A DNA stretch of 7,919 nucleotides from Bacteriovoracaceae bacterium (GTDB lineage Bacteria; Bdellovibrionota; UBA1018). Shown here piece by piece: positions 1 to 6,250 of the stretch. A program made the translations under genes and the position numbers. Every line of letters begins with the position of its first letter. Position 1 is the first letter of the stretch. The notes below the pieces were generated by a model, which was given only the letters and a program-made list of their open reading frames with translations, searched no databases and was not told the origin of the DNA. Location of the stretch: NCBI GenBank assembly GCA_947475645.1, contig CANJNU010000027.1:1-7919 (forward strand). The letters run 5' to 3'.

Positions 1-333
1 GCAGCACCGGCTCCAGTTGCAGTTGCGGCAGCACCGGCTCCAGTTGCAGTTGCGGCAGCACCGGCTCCAGTTGCAGTTGCAGCACCGGCTCCAGTTGCAG
101 TTGCGGCACCGGCTCCAGTTGCAATGCCCAAGATGATTGCCCCACCGGCTTCTGGCGGGGGGGGGGCAGCAGCCATCCAATTGGCGGGTAATATGACCTT
201 GCGGCTAAGTTACGAGTACGAGGGAAATGAAGTGACGATCGGATTTGTTGACGGCGCTTTGCGTCTGGAAATGAGCGATGGCACAGAGTTTAAAATTCCG
301 ATGCGTCGTACGGCCTTGAGAAACGCGGCTTAA
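1..333 (+). CDS. C-terminal part of an Ala/Pro-rich repeat protein of unknown function (5' end outside window)
   Basis: Frame 1 is open from the first base to the TAA at 331-333, giving 110 residues of a protein that starts before the window. The first 41 residues are a low-complexity linker built from copies of APAPVAVA(A). After it come a short PKMIAPPASGGGG stretch and a 54-residue tail with alternating hydrophobic residues and several turns (for example LRLSYEYEG, VTIGFVDGA, LRLEMSDGT), which looks beta-rich. An internal ATG at 124 lies in the same frame, but the repeat reads straight through it, so it is not a likely separate gene start. Ala/Pro/Val linkers of this kind usually join folded domains or span the periplasm; which applies here cannot be told. 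I do not recognise the tail. rsmD begins 17 bases downstream on the same strand, so the two may share a transcript. Confidence 0.8.
   Translation, partial: AAPAPVAVAAAPAPVAVAAAPAPVAVAAPAPVAVAAPAPVAMPKMIAPPASGGGGAAAIQLAGNMTLRLSYEYEGNEVTIGFVDGALRLEMSDGTEFKIPMRRTALRNAA
4..123 (+). repeat. In-frame tandem repeat encoding APAPVAVA(A) units
   Basis: The unit GCACCGGCTCCAGTTGCA plus a variable end recurs head to tail at 4-30, 31-57, 58-81, 82-105 and 106-123, with lengths 27, 27, 24, 24 and 18 bases. All lengths are multiples of three, so gain or loss of a unit keeps the frame. Units are almost identical at the DNA level, including third codon positions, which points to recent expansion or ongoing homogenisation. 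The array continues to the left edge of the window, so the copy number is unknown. Confidence 0.95.
157..166 (+). repeat. Ten-G homopolymer inside the coding frame
   Basis: Ten consecutive G bases encode part of the GGGGAAA stretch just after the tandem-repeat linker. With ten Gs the frame runs on for 54 residues to the TAA at 331. With nine it would stop at TGA 194-196, and with eleven at TAA 189-191. The tract is therefore a possible slippage switch, or a place where a sequencing error would matter. Confidence 0.9.
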
Positions 334-350
334 GTCGCTAGACTGAATCG

Positions 351-929
351 ATGTTGCGACTCACCGGTGGAGAATTCCGTGGACGTTCCATTCAAACTCC
401 GCCCGAACGAGCAGGGAAATCATTCCTCCGTCCAACTCAAGCGAAACTCCGGCAAGCCCTGTTCAACTCGATTCAAGGTCGAATTGAAGGAGCCAAAGTT
501 CTCGATCTTTTTAGTGGCTCGGGCGCTCTAGGATTCGAAGCCCTCTCACGAGGGGCCGAGTCGGTTGTATTTGTAGAAGACTCGCGCATAGCAGTTCGGC
601 TCATCGAAAAGAATGCCGAGACTTTGGGTGTTCGCGAGCGCATGAAAATTTTTGGCGACTCGGTAACGAAGGTTCTTCAACGTGTTCAGGGTGAATCGCC
701 TTTTGATATCGTGTTTGCTGATCCTCCTTATGAGGGCGACTGGGAAACGTGGTTGCTGAACGAGATGCCGTGGAAAGATGTTTTGGTAGTCGAGGGAATT
801 TTTTGCCTGGAGTGGGGCATAAAGAAGTCCAAGGTCGATTCAGTTCCCGAAGTAATTTCGGTGCTGACTAAAATTCGCGAAAAAAATTATGGGGACAGTA
901 TCCTCACCACTTACCAGAGGTCATCATGA
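351..929 (+). CDS. rsmD: 16S rRNA (guanine(966)-N2)-methyltransferase RsmD
   Basis: The 192-residue product matches the usual RsmD size. It shows the family pattern in order: an N-terminal GGEFRGRSIQTP segment (residues 6-17), RPT with the following LRQALFNSI (27-41), the SAM-binding motif I LDLFSGSGALGFE (51-63), the acidic end of the next strand (VFVED, 73-77) and the catalytic FADPPY (122-127). The C-terminal KNYGDSILTTYQ is also typical. RsmD uses S-adenosylmethionine to methylate N2 of G966 in 16S rRNA during 30S assembly in the cytoplasm. ATG 351 is the natural family start, though no good Shine-Dalgarno sequence precedes it, so translation may depend on the upstream gene 17 bases away. 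Its TGA overlaps the coaD ATG (ATGA at 926-929), implying translational coupling. Confidence 0.95.
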   Translation: MLRLTGGEFRGRSIQTPPERAGKSFLRPTQAKLRQALFNSIQGRIEGAKVLDLFSGSGALGFEALSRGAESVVFVEDSRIAVRLIEKNAETLGVRERMKIFGDSVTKVLQRVQGESPFDIVFADPPYEGDWETWLLNEMPWKDVLVVEGIFCLEWGIKKSKVDSVPEVISVLTKIREKNYGDSILTTYQRSS

Positions 930-1423
930 CGGCGAGGCGCGCGATTTATCCTGGTTCCTTCGATCCGATCACCAACGGACACTTGGATATTCTAGATCGG
1001 GCACTTTCGATTTTCTCGGAAGTGACCATTGTCGTTGCGGGAACGGGTCAAAAGAACCCCCTCTTTACGCCTGAGGAGCGAGTTCAGCTGATTGAAGAGG
1101 TTGTGGCAGACCGAAAGCACGTAAAAGTCGATCGCTGGCCCGGGTTGATTATGGATTATGCGCACAAAAATAATATTCACGCTGTGGTGCGTGGACTACG
1201 TGCAGCCAGCGATTTTGAATATGAATTTATGATGGCCAGTATGAATAAGCAGATTAAGGCCGACGTCGAAACTGTTTTTATGATGACGGCACAGAATTTA
1301 TATTTTGTCAGTTCCACCATGATTAAAGAACTCTTTCATTATGGGGGTGACGTGTCGCCCTACGTTCCCAATAGTGTGTGTGATCGGTTGAAACAGAAAA
1401 TTCCATTAAAAAAGGGGAAGTAA
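926..1423 (+). CDS. coaD: Phosphopantetheine adenylyltransferase CoaD
   Basis: This 165-residue protein is full length for bacterial CoaD, the cytoplasmic hexameric enzyme that transfers AMP from ATP to 4'-phosphopantetheine, giving dephospho-CoA in the penultimate step of CoA synthesis. It carries YPGSFDPITNGHLDI at residues 8-22, including the nucleotidyltransferase T/HxGH motif as TNGH (16-19, His19). It also has PLFTPEERV (45-53), RGLRAASDFEYE (89-100) and the ATP-site VSSTMIKEL (128-136). An AGAGG ribosome site at 916-920 lies inside the end of rsmD, five bases before the ATG. The rsmD-coaD adjacency is common in bacteria and supports both calls. The TAA is followed directly by the ATG of the aminotransferase gene. 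Confidence 0.97.
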   Translation: MTARRAIYPGSFDPITNGHLDILDRALSIFSEVTIVVAGTGQKNPLFTPEERVQLIEEVVADRKHVKVDRWPGLIMDYAHKNNIHAVVRGLRAASDFEYEFMMASMNKQIKADVETVFMMTAQNLYFVSSTMIKELFHYGGDVSPYVPNSVCDRLKQKIPLKKGK

Positions 1424-2644
1424 ATGAGCGAGCCCTTTCGTCCCATCTTTTCATCGAGGCTCAATGGAGTTTCTGAAAGTGCTACTCTTAAGCTGAATTC
1501 GTTAGTCACTCAAATGCGTTCACAAGGAATTGATGTGGTGAATTTCACTACAGGCGAGCCCGATTTTGCCGTACCCGAAGCAGGAAAAATTGCCGCTAAG
1601 GCAGCCATCGACGCTAATCGCTCGAAATACACTCCCACTGCGGGTATTCCTGAGTTACGTGAATCAGTGGCGCTCAAAACGAATCGGCAACAACCCTCGG
1701 TCGCTGCAGTACGGCCTTGGAAGGCTGCAGAGGTGATTATCACCAATGGGGGCAAACAGGCGCTTTTTAACGCCTTCTTTGCGCTACTTAACTCGGGTGA
1801 TGAGGTCATTATTCCCTCCCCGTTTTGGCTCAGTTATCCTGAGATGGTGAAACTCGCAGGTGGAGTTCCTTGCTTCATTGAAACGACTACGGCTTCGGGT
1901 TTTAAAATGACTCCCGATCAGTTAAGGGCTCAGCTCACCGAACGCACAAAAATTTTGGTCATTAACTCGCCCTCGAATCCTACAGGGGCAATGTATTCAT
2001 GCAAAGAATTGGCCGCGCTCGGAGACGTCTTTCTGCATCACCCTCTGGGGAAGCAAGTCTGGATTTTAAGCGACGAGATTTACGATCGAGTCGTTTTCAA
2101 TGATTCTGGAATGCTTCCGTTTACATCGTTTCTTGAGGCGGCTCCAGGACTTCGCGACCGTGTGATCACCATTAATGGAATGTCCAAGAGTGGATCAATG
2201 ACTGGTTGGCGAGTGGGTTGGTCTGTGGCCAATGCGGAAGTCACGCAAGCGATGAATATTCTGCAAGGGCAAAGTACCTCTGGAATTAATTCTGTCGCTC
2301 AGTGGGCGAGTGTTGCAACGCTGGCGCTTGATGAAGCAGAATTCGCCTCACAGATCGAACGGTATCGCGCACGTCGAGATCTTTGCGTTCAATTGCTGAG
2401 AGTGGTTCCAAACTTGGAAATATTTGTTCCCCAAGGTGCCTTTTATCTTTGGATTGGAGTGAAGCAATTTCTGAAGCCGGGTGAGGATTCGATGGGATTC
2501 TGCGAGCGGGCACTGAACGAGGCGCGTGTTGCCCTTGTGCCAGGCGCCCCGTTTGGCGCGCCTGCGTCGGTTCGAATGAGCTTTGCTAACGATGAAAAAG
2601 CGTTAAGTGAAGGCTGTAGTCGGATTGTCAAATTCTTGACTTAA
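1424..2644 (+). CDS. aspC: PLP-dependent class I aminotransferase, probably aspartate aminotransferase
   Basis: The 406-residue product is a fold-type I, class I/II aminotransferase like the Bacillus/Thermus-type aspartate aminotransferases. Visible motifs are FTTGEPDF (41-48), SKYTPTAGIPELR (67-79), the cofactor loop NGGKQAL (108-114), NSPSNPTGAMY (181-191) with Asn185, SDEIYDR (216-222) with Asp217 and Tyr220, the Schiff-base lysine Lys255 in NGMSKSGSMTGWR, Arg263, and Arg384 in SVRMSF, which would bind the substrate carboxylate. It should exchange an amino group between aspartate (or a related amino acid) and 2-oxoglutarate in the cytoplasm. Substrate specificity cannot be fixed from sequence, so the symbol is less sure than the family. 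The loop after Lys255 reads SGSMTGWR where most relatives have an aromatic residue followed by Ala. The start abuts the coaD stop, with AAGGGGAA at 1412-1419 as ribosome site. Confidence 0.9.
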   Translation: MSEPFRPIFSSRLNGVSESATLKLNSLVTQMRSQGIDVVNFTTGEPDFAVPEAGKIAAKAAIDANRSKYTPTAGIPELRESVALKTNRQQPSVAAVRPWKAAEVIITNGGKQALFNAFFALLNSGDEVIIPSPFWLSYPEMVKLAGGVPCFIETTTASGFKMTPDQLRAQLTERTKILVINSPSNPTGAMYSCKELAALGDVFLHHPLGKQVWILSDEIYDRVVFNDSGMLPFTSFLEAAPGLRDRVITINGMSKSGSMTGWRVGWSVANAEVTQAMNILQGQSTSGINSVAQWASVATLALDEAEFASQIERYRARRDLCVQLLRVVPNLEIFVPQGAFYLWIGVKQFLKPGEDSMGFCERALNEARVALVPGAPFGAPASVRMSFANDEKALSEGCSRIVKFLT

Positions 2645-2666
2645 GTTTGATCATTTTTTCAAACTT
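2643..2666 (+). terminator. Weak hairpin after the aminotransferase gene
   Basis: AAGTTTGA (2643-2650) and TCAAACTT (2659-2666) form a perfect eight-pair stem with an eight-base T-rich loop, starting in the stop codon. The stem has only two G-C pairs and the following CTCTTTACT is a poor U-tract. It may be a weak terminator separating the rsmD-coaD-aspC group from the lipoprotein gene, or only AT-rich chance pairing. Confidence 0.3.
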
Positions 2667-2705
2667 CTCTTTACTCACTCCAATAGATTTTTGGTATCCT
2701 GTTTG

Positions 2706-2712
2706 AAAGGAG
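2706..2712 (+). promoter_or_regulatory. Ribosome binding site that fixes the lipoprotein start at 2721
   Basis: AAAGGAG stands eight bases before ATG 2721. The frame is also open upstream to a TTG at 2691, but that start has no such site and would put ten extra residues ahead of a standard lipoprotein signal peptide. A possible promoter (TTTACT at 2670, TATCCT at 2695, spacing 19) is too weak to list separately. Confidence 0.75.
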
Positions 2713-2720
2713 CGAACAGG

Positions 2721-3719
2721 ATGTTCGTCTCAGTAAAAAGTAAAAGCATAACGTTTTATTTAGCGCTAAGCCTCTTCTTAGGGGCATGTAGTGCTCCAAG
2801 TGCCTCATCCATGGATGCGGGAAGTAGTCTGGGTAAAGCCGGCCTCTTGGACGCGGCCCAAACCGCGCTTTCAACGCAGGATTGTTCCACTGCGATTTCG
2901 ATTATCAAGCCTGTCTACGAATCAACCAATACTGATAACGCAATTCGAACCATGATGGCTTCTGCCTACGCGTGTGAAGCGAATGTGAATGTATTTAGAA
3001 ATTTGGGCGATATTGTTACGAATATTTCTACTTTGGCTGGAGTCGGATTTTGGAGTTTTCTCTCTACTACGTTTCCATCCACTCTTTCTGATCGCGCTTC
3101 CGAAGGCGCGCAGCTCGCGCAGGATGCGCTACATTCGATAATCAGTCCATCGGCAGTAATTTTGCCAACCGGACTTTACAACGCTAGCACCTATAATCCC
3201 GCGGCTTATAAGCCTGGAGATCGATTGAATGATGCGAATGCCTATCTCATGTTCGTGAGTTTGGCAGGAATTGGTGCGCTCGAGAATCGATATGGAAGCC
3301 CTTACGCCAATGGAAAACGGGGTGGAACGTTTCCTTGGGCGGCGGCTGCCGATGTGAACGGCACCGGTACAGCAACCCAAGCCGACGGCTGTGCCTATGC
3401 GTCTGCAATAGTGAATTACGTTGATGCGCTTGGAACGTTATCGTCACTTACATCGGGATCGATTGCCACGGCATTTTCGACACTGAATTCAGCATTTCAA
3501 GTGGCGATCTATTCAGCATGCGACCATGCATGCACTCTTGGCGGGGTTGCTTCGTGTCCGACTTGTCCAGAGAAATTGCGCAGCCGCACCGGTTGCACCG
3601 GAGTAGCAACCGACCCTGCAACGGTGGCGGCACTGGGTATAATTCGTTCTTTGACAAACCCCGGTGATGTAACTGAAGCCGCTATTTATTCTTTAATCGG
3701 TTGGCAGCTCGGACCATGA
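2721..3719 (+). CDS. Predicted Cys-rich outer-envelope lipoprotein, function unknown
   Basis: The 332-residue product starts with a lipoprotein signal peptide: basic N-region (K6, K8), hydrophobic core TFYLALSLFL (11-20) and lipobox LGAC with Cys23. Residue 24 is Ser, so by the E. coli Lol rule it would go to the outer membrane. Residues about 40-95 (LLDAAQTALSTQD, AISIIKPVYE, IRTMMASAYACEA) resemble paired helices of the TPR type. Besides Cys23 there are eight cysteines (55, 85, 224, 267, 271, 279, 282, 292), the last five clustered as C-x3-C-x7-C-x2-C-x9-C. This even number suggests disulfides in the periplasm, though a metal site is possible. The TGA overlaps the ATG of the barrel gene (ATGA at 3716-3719), which suggests a joint function. 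I do not recognise a named family. The envelope assignment is firmer than any role. Confidence 0.85.
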   Translation: MFVSVKSKSITFYLALSLFLGACSAPSASSMDAGSSLGKAGLLDAAQTALSTQDCSTAISIIKPVYESTNTDNAIRTMMASAYACEANVNVFRNLGDIVTNISTLAGVGFWSFLSTTFPSTLSDRASEGAQLAQDALHSIISPSAVILPTGLYNASTYNPAAYKPGDRLNDANAYLMFVSLAGIGALENRYGSPYANGKRGGTFPWAAAADVNGTGTATQADGCAYASAIVNYVDALGTLSSLTSGSIATAFSTLNSAFQVAIYSACDHACTLGGVASCPTCPEKLRSRTGCTGVATDPATVAALGIIRSLTNPGDVTEAAIYSLIGWQLGP

Positions 3720-4792
3720 AGAGAATTATCGCAGCCGCACTTGTGTTGGTTTCGAGTTGGGTGCATGCCGATGAGCCCAGTCGCTTCTATCGCGGAGTGC
3801 GGGCCACGGCGATGGGTGGGGCATTTGTTGCTATTGCAGACGATGAGCAAGCGCTCTACTTAAATCCCGCGGGACTTGCGGGAATCAATAATTTTTCGTT
3901 TCACTATGCGCCAGCCGATTTTGATCTCTCCACAGACATGGTTAAGCTCGGTCTAACCGGAACTTCGGCCTTTTCGAACTTGGGTGTGTCGTCGTTGAAT
4001 AACTTCATGGGGCAGTCGAATACAGCACGTGGCGCACTGACTCCCACGCTGCTTATGGCTAATTTTGGATTCGGAATTTTCAGTGAACAACTCATTCAAA
4101 TTTCCGAGGCAAACCAGGCCAATCCTCAATTAAAGCTCGGGTATAGAACAACGAATGGTTTTCAGGTAGGATTCGCTTTCGCGCCGCTTAAGAAGAAGAA
4201 AAGGGGTTTTAAGGGCGACCTTCGGATCGGAGCTGCGGCCAAAATGGTGTGGCGCAGGGGCGGGGTGCGCACGCTCAGTTTTCTCGATGTAATGAACTTG
4301 GCTGGGCAGGGAGCTCAATTCGTGTCCGCGTTGGCGGGTAGTTTTGGCAACTCGATTGGGTACGATTTGGGTGCTCAATATTTGCACCCGCTCACTAAAC
4401 GAGTAACGCTCAGTACCGGTTTGGTGATGACTGATATCGGTAATACAAGTTTCCCGGATAGTACGGCCGATCCGGTGAAGGCAGACTTAACGTGGGGAGT
4501 AGGTGCGAAAATAGCTCTGCCTGTAGGAAAGCTTACGTTCGCTTATGATCTTAAGTCGCTCAACGAAACGATGGATCTTAGAAAACGATCCCATTTGGGT
4601 GCCGAGTTGGCCGTTCCACTTCTGTCGATTCAAGCAGGCTTTTATCAGGGGTATTTTACCTATGGCGTGGGTTCTGATATTTGGCTCGCTAAGCTTCAAC
4701 TCACTTCTTATAGCGAAGAGCAAGGAACGTATGGTGGTCAAAAGGGTGAGCGGCGCTACGCGTTACGTGCTTCATTGAAATTTGGTTTTTAA
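3716..4792 (+). CDS. Outer-membrane beta-barrel protein, FadL/PorV (UPF0164)-like
   Basis: From ATG 3716 the product has 358 residues. An in-frame TTG at 3701 would only add MAART before the signal peptide. Residues 1-18 form a type I signal peptide (basic MKR, hydrophobic core, V-H-A before D19). The mature N-terminus carries the segment RATAMGGAFVAIADDEQALY followed by LNPAGLA (29-55), very like the N-terminal motif of FadL, PorV and UPF0164 barrels, which carry or gate hydrophobic substrates or serve secretion in the outer membrane. The rest alternates hydrophobic and polar residues in strand-like stretches, and the chain ends in Phe358 (LKFGF), the usual Bam recognition ending. A lysine-rich patch (KKKK, 159-162) is likely a loop. 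Start-stop overlap with the lipoprotein gene implies coupled expression. The substrate or partner is unknown. Confidence 0.87.
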   Translation: MKRIIAAALVLVSSWVHADEPSRFYRGVRATAMGGAFVAIADDEQALYLNPAGLAGINNFSFHYAPADFDLSTDMVKLGLTGTSAFSNLGVSSLNNFMGQSNTARGALTPTLLMANFGFGIFSEQLIQISEANQANPQLKLGYRTTNGFQVGFAFAPLKKKKRGFKGDLRIGAAAKMVWRRGGVRTLSFLDVMNLAGQGAQFVSALAGSFGNSIGYDLGAQYLHPLTKRVTLSTGLVMTDIGNTSFPDSTADPVKADLTWGVGAKIALPVGKLTFAYDLKSLNETMDLRKRSHLGAELAVPLLSIQAGFYQGYFTYGVGSDIWLAKLQLTSYSEEQGTYGGQKGERRYALRASLKFGF

Positions 4793-4814
4793 GGAATTGG
4801 GATTCTGCGCTAAC

Positions 4815-4838
4815 GGCGAGGTTGTTCCTTGCTTCTTT
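4815..4838 (+). terminator. Candidate terminator after the barrel gene
   Basis: GGCGAGG (4815-4821) can pair with CCTTGCT (4827-4833) around a five-base TTGTT loop, with two G-U pairs, and is followed by TCTTT. It sits 23 bases after the barrel stop codon and before the phoH leader. The stem is short and the U-tract broken. A competing pairing (TAACGG 4811-4816 with CCGTTA 4842-4847) is possible. Confidence 0.35.
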
Positions 4839-4864
4839 AATCCGTTATGCCTTACATTTTTGAA

Positions 4865-4890
4865 GTAGGTGGGAAGTTTTTACCGCCTAC
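4865..4890 (+). promoter_or_regulatory. Leader hairpin just upstream of phoH
   Basis: GTAGGTGG (4865-4872) pairs with CCGCCTAC (4883-4890), eight pairs with one G-U, around a ten-base loop. No U-run follows, so it is not a terminator. The phoH ribosome site GGGAGG (4894-4899) begins three bases after the stem. A second CCTAC copy at 4900-4904 could compete for the GTAGG of the left arm. A regulatory role is inference only. Confidence 0.4.
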
Positions 4891-4905
4891 AACGGGAGGC
4901 CTACT

Positions 4906-6222
4906 ATGCGTAAAGCGTTTGTTATCGATACCAACGTGTTGCTATTCGATCCCCAAGCTCTTTTTAAGTTTGGGAACAACGACATCATCATTCCTATTGT
5001 GGTGATTGAAGAAATCGATCGATTTAAACGCGATATGAGTGAGAATGGCCGGCACGCGCGCCTTTTCTCGCGCTTGATCGATGATATGCGCAAAGACGGC
5101 GAGCTCTCTCGCGGAGTCAAGCTTCCTAATGGCGGCTTACTCACGGTTGAGTTGGGCGGCAACCACCCCTTGCCCGTTGAGCTGCAGATGGATAAGGCAG
5201 ATAATCGAATTTTGGCGTTAGCGATTTCGATCAAGAAAGAGCAGCCTAAGCGACCTGTCGTGTTTGTTACGAAGGATATTAACCTTCGCATTAAGGCGGA
5301 TGCGCTTGGAATTACTGCAGAAGACTTTGAGCCTTCGAGTGTCGAGCCCGACGAGCTGTATGCTGGTTCGACTTGTATCTCAGTCGATTCGCATCTCGTT
5401 GATGAGTTTTACGCAAATAAGCGTTTGCCTTATAAAGAAGCCACTTTTAAGCCGAATCAGTATCTTATTTTGAAAGATTCGCTCAATCCAAATCACACAG
5501 CGATGGGCCGGTTTTCAAAAGAGCTCGATTGCATTGTTCCGATTTTGAAGCCAGCCGAGGGCCTGTGGGGTATTTTCCCGAAGAACGCCGAGCAGGCATT
5601 TGCTATCGATGCGCTCTTAAATGACGATATTAAATTAGTAAGTTTAGTTGGAAAGGCCGGAACGGGTAAGACTTTGCTTGCGATCGCAGCCGGCCTTGCG
5701 AAGACAGTCGACGACGGCGTTTACACGCGGTTACTTGTGTCTCGTCCTGTTTTCCCTCTCGGAAAGGATATCGGATTTTTGCCTGGCGATATCGAAGAAA
5801 AGTTAAATCCGTGGATGCAGCCCATTTACGACAATATTGACTTCCTCTTTGGTCAAACCGGCGCAAAGGGACGACGCGGAGCGGGCAAGGGCTGCCAGGA
5901 GTTAATGAATCAGGGACTACTGCAGATTGAACCGCTGACTTATATTCGCGGTCGCTCGATTCCTCAGCAGTATATGATCGTCGACGAGTCTCAGAATCTA
6001 ACTCCCCACGAAATCAAAACCATCGTGACTCGAGCAGGCGACAATACGAAGATCGTGCTGACGGGCGATAGTTTTCAGATTGATAATCCCTATGTCGACT
6101 CTGCCAATAATGGATTAGTCTATTTGGTTGATCGCTTTAAGGATGAATCGATTTCGGCTCACGTCACGTTCAGCAAAGGTGAACGTTCGAAATTGTCCGA
6201 ACTTGCTAGTAACTTGCTCTAA
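4906..6222 (+). CDS. phoH: PIN-domain plus PhoH-type ATPase protein (PhoH2/YlaK-like)
   Basis: The 438-residue protein joins an N-terminal PIN nuclease domain to a C-terminal PhoH ATPase domain, the architecture of mycobacterial PhoH2 and Bacillus YlaK. The PIN part (about 1-140) starts with FVIDTNVLLFDP (Asp8) and has VVIEEIDRFK (Glu35/Glu36), DNRILALA (Asp99) and VTKDINLR (Asp124), the acidic set expected for metal-dependent RNA cleavage. The PhoH part has Walker A GKAGTGKT (249-256), the VSRPVFPLGKDIGFLPGD segment, YIRGRS (346-351), Walker B MIVDESQN (357-364) and LTGDSFQIDNPYVD (385-398). Characterised PhoH2 proteins unwind and cleave RNA using ATP; by homology this should be a cytoplasmic RNA-processing enzyme. 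The start is supported by GGGAGG six bases upstream. All catalytic motifs look intact. It probably forms its own transcription unit, as candidate terminators lie on both sides. Confidence 0.95.
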   Translation: MRKAFVIDTNVLLFDPQALFKFGNNDIIIPIVVIEEIDRFKRDMSENGRHARLFSRLIDDMRKDGELSRGVKLPNGGLLTVELGGNHPLPVELQMDKADNRILALAISIKKEQPKRPVVFVTKDINLRIKADALGITAEDFEPSSVEPDELYAGSTCISVDSHLVDEFYANKRLPYKEATFKPNQYLILKDSLNPNHTAMGRFSKELDCIVPILKPAEGLWGIFPKNAEQAFAIDALLNDDIKLVSLVGKAGTGKTLLAIAAGLAKTVDDGVYTRLLVSRPVFPLGKDIGFLPGDIEEKLNPWMQPIYDNIDFLFGQTGAKGRRGAGKGCQELMNQGLLQIEPLTYIRGRSIPQQYMIVDESQNLTPHEIKTIVTRAGDNTKIVLTGDSFQIDNPYVDSANNGLVYLVDRFKDESISAHVTFSKGERSKLSELASNLL

Positions 6223-6250
6223 GCCAAATTACGCTTTTTGTTTCTTTTTG
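6209..6250 (+). terminator. Candidate phoH terminator overlapping the convergent gene
   Basis: GTAACTTG (6209-6216) pairs with CAAATTAC (6225-6232) with one C-A mismatch around an eight-base loop, and an adjacent GC/GC pairing (6205-6206 with 6233-6234) can extend it across a two-base bulge. The T-rich stretch 6235-6249 (TTTTTGTTTCTTTTT) follows. It spans the phoH stop codon and the last codons of the minus-strand gene. The stem is only moderate. Confidence 0.45.

Noticed and set aside
1..123. CRISPR-like array
   Set aside because: The units are contiguous with no unique spacers and translate in frame to an Ala/Pro/Val linker.
124..333. A separate 69-residue gene starting at the ATG at 124
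   Set aside because: The repeat-encoding frame runs unbroken from base 1 into it, and no ribosome site precedes 124, so this is the end of a longer gene.
1510..2631. Minus-strand open frames inside the aminotransferase gene
   Set aside because: They are shadows of a well-supported plus-strand gene with all family motifs, and their translations show no coherent domain.
2691..2720. TTG start for the lipoprotein gene
   Set aside because: It adds ten residues ahead of a normal lipoprotein signal peptide; ATG 2721 has AAAGGAG at good spacing.
3701..3715. TTG start for the barrel gene
   Set aside because: ATG 3716 gives a clean signal peptide and the ATGA overlap with the upstream stop.
4545..4778. 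Plus-strand 77-codon frame within the barrel gene
   Set aside because: It lies wholly in a strongly supported gene in another frame, with no ribosome site or recognisable product.
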